Source: Aliarcobacter sp.
GTDB lineage: Bacteria > Campylobacterota > Campylobacteria > Campylobacterales > Arcobacteraceae
NCBI GenBank assembly: GCA_028689025.1
Contig: JAQTXA010000001.1
Location: 62,001-126,000, forward strand
Length of the DNA stretch: 64,000 nt
Direction of reading: 5' to 3'
A program made the translations under genes and the position numbers. Shown one piece after another: positions 62,333-64,000 of this stretch (position 1 is its first letter; the number at the start of each line of letters is the position of its first letter). The notes below the pieces were generated by a model. It was not told the origin of the DNA. It did no database searches and saw only the letters and a program-made list of their open reading frames with translations.

Positions 62333-63559
62333 TTAATTATATATCTCTTCTTCAATTTCATCTAAACATTTTTGTAAATCTTCCCTTATCAGGTTCAATA
62401 AAGATATTTGTATTATATGTTCAGTTTTTTCTGTTTTATATAGTATTAAATTTGAAGTTGTAATATTAATGAAGTAAGAAGCTAATTCACAAGGAACTTT
62501 TATTCCTAAGTCACTTGGTCCCATAAGAACCTCATAAGAATCTTCACTTGATGAACCTCTATGAGAATATAAACTAGAAGAAGCCGAATGTATATTATTA
62601 CTTGATGATTTGTAAAATGGTTTCATATGTTTAACAAAATCAACTTTTGCTTCTATTTCCCAAAATTGAATCTTCTTTTTATTTCTAGGTTGAATTATAT
62701 TTAATGCCCAATTATAATCACCCTCAATAAATAATTCTCCATACTGTAATGCTAACTGATTTACTTCTTTTTCTAATTCTTCAATCTCAGAATTATTTAT
62801 TAAATCATCTTCAAGTATCTCATTATATTTAATAGACAATTTCGCTTCATTTAAGTCATTAACAATACTATAATCTAAATATCTTCTTGCCGTTTCATTT
62901 CCATTATCAGTAATAAAACAACTTATTACCATTGTTTCATAAAGTGTTCTACACCTAGCATATGCCCCATCTGCAAAACCTGCTCTTAAAAGTACCAATA
63001 TTTCATTTGATAATAAACAAGCTCGACCTTGCAATCTAGATAAAGCCTCATATAAATCAACGTTTTCTTCATTTATATCAACATCATAGCTTATTGTTAT
63101 ATCAATAGCTGTAGTTATTAATAGTTCAAATAAGTCTAGTGCTTGTCCCCAAATCTCATCAATACTTTGTTTTACTGTCATACTTTCATTTCTTAGTTTT
63201 ATAAAATAATCAGGAGTATTTTTATAGAGAGAAGATAATCTTTCTTTTGCAATTCGCTTACTTAAAGAAGCACTATATTTTCCTTTTTCATCATCAGATA
63301 AGTTAATGAATTTTTCTACTTGCTGTTTCTTATTTTCTATTATATTTAAGACATCAAAAAGAGTATCTTCTTCTTTAGAATATTTTGTATTTAATAATTG
63401 TTCTTCTGTAAAACTAAAAGTTATAGAACAACTTACATTTGGAGTGAACAATTGATTAACAATGCTATTTAATTGTTCTTCTGTTAAATATAAATTTAAT
63501 TGACTAAATTCATAATCTAAATATAAAATCAGTAACTCTTGACTTACATTATCATTCAC
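62333..63559 (-). CDS. DUF5677-like hypothetical protein
   Basis: AGFADGAYARCRTLYETMVISCFITDNGNETARRYLDYSIVN core pattern. Confidence 0.6.
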   Translation of the reverse strand: MNDNVSQELLILYLDYEFSQLNLYLTEEQLNSIVNQLFTPNVSCSITFSFTEEQLLNTKYSKEEDTLFDVLNIIENKKQQVEKFINLSDDEKGKYSASLSKRIAKERLSSLYKNTPDYFIKLRNESMTVKQSIDEIWGQALDLFELLITTAIDITISYDVDINEENVDLYEALSRLQGRACLLSNEILVLLRAGFADGAYARCRTLYETMVISCFITDNGNETARRYLDYSIVNDLNEAKLSIKYNEILEDDLINNSEIEELEKEVNQLALQYGELFIEGDYNWALNIIQPRNKKKIQFWEIEAKVDFVKHMKPFYKSSSNNIHSASSSLYSHRGSSSEDSYEVLMGPSDLGIKVPCELASYFINITTSNLILYKTEKTEHIIQISLLNLIREDLQKCLDEIEEEIYN

Positions 63560-63912
63560 TTATCTTCCCTACTCTTAGAATATTTTTTACTTCCACCTTG
63601 AGATGTTTCAACTGGATATTTTTTTTCATTTTTAGTCATCTTGTTTAATATGGCATCTTCAAGGTTTATGTCAAGTTTCATACAAAGTCTAAGAAGATAA
63701 ATAGCCACGTCTGCAACTTCTTCTTTTGTATGCTCTAATACATCATCAGGCAAGTTCATTGACTCTTCAAAATTTAGCCATTGAAATATTTCATTTAGTT
63801 CTCCTACTTCACCTGTTAATGCCATAACTAGATTTTTTGGATTGTGAAAACTTTCCCAGTTTCTATCATCTGAGAATTTTTGTATTCTTTGTTTTATTTG
63901 TTCTATATCCAT
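63556..63912 (-). CDS. MazG-like nucleotide pyrophosphohydrolase
   Basis: FSDDRNWESFHNPKNLVMALTGEVGELNEIFQWL...KEEVADVAIYLLRLCMKLDINLEDAI (EVGEL and EEVAD). Confidence 0.88.
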   Translation of the reverse strand: MDIEQIKQRIQKFSDDRNWESFHNPKNLVMALTGEVGELNEIFQWLNFEESMNLPDDVLEHTKEEVADVAIYLLRLCMKLDINLEDAILNKMTKNEKKYPVETSQGGSKKYSKSREDK

Positions 63913-63921
63913 GTTATCTCT

Positions 63922-64000
63922 TTATAGTAAATTTCCATATTTATAATAAGCACTACATGCACCCTCGCTACTTACCATACAAGCACCAATTGGATTTGTT
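63922..64000 (-). CDS. hypD: Hydrogenase maturation factor HypD, C-terminal fragment (runs off window)
   Basis: Minus-strand translation TNPIGACMVSSEGACSAYYKYGNLL*. Confidence 0.85.
   Translation of the reverse strand, partial: TNPIGACMVSSEGACSAYYKYGNLL

Overview
This 64 kb window is AT-rich, gene-dense chromosomal DNA. Gene content and protein style suggest an Arcobacter-like Campylobacterota (Epsilonproteobacteria); this is inferred from the sequence and not confirmed by any search. Most of it is core genome: a detached alpha ribosomal operon (rpmJ-rpsM-rpsK-rpsD-rpoA-rplQ, with rpmJ missing from the supplied ORF track), gatA, guaB, leuB/leuD, rpoD, hemL, rodA, trmB, ftsE/ftsX/EnvC-like, dapD, priA and hypA/hypE plus the 3' end of hypD. 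There are also many signalling genes (HD-GYP, two GGDEF proteins, a two-component system, an orphan histidine kinase, an atypical response regulator). I see no CRISPR array, tRNA, rRNA, transposase or prophage. I found no large, obvious new system. The best leads are small: (1) a 146-bp full-length palindromic element abutting the guaB stop codon; (2) a 12-bp hairpin that would bury the lldP Shine-Dalgarno; (3) a translationally coupled MazG-like/DUF5677 pair inside the hyp operon; (4) a PAS/degenerate-ATPase-like gene 4 nt after rpoD; (5) a pseudo-receiver regulator coupled to an ABC exporter; (6) a J-domain/Panacea-like pair; (7) shared hairpins at all nine convergent gene junctions.
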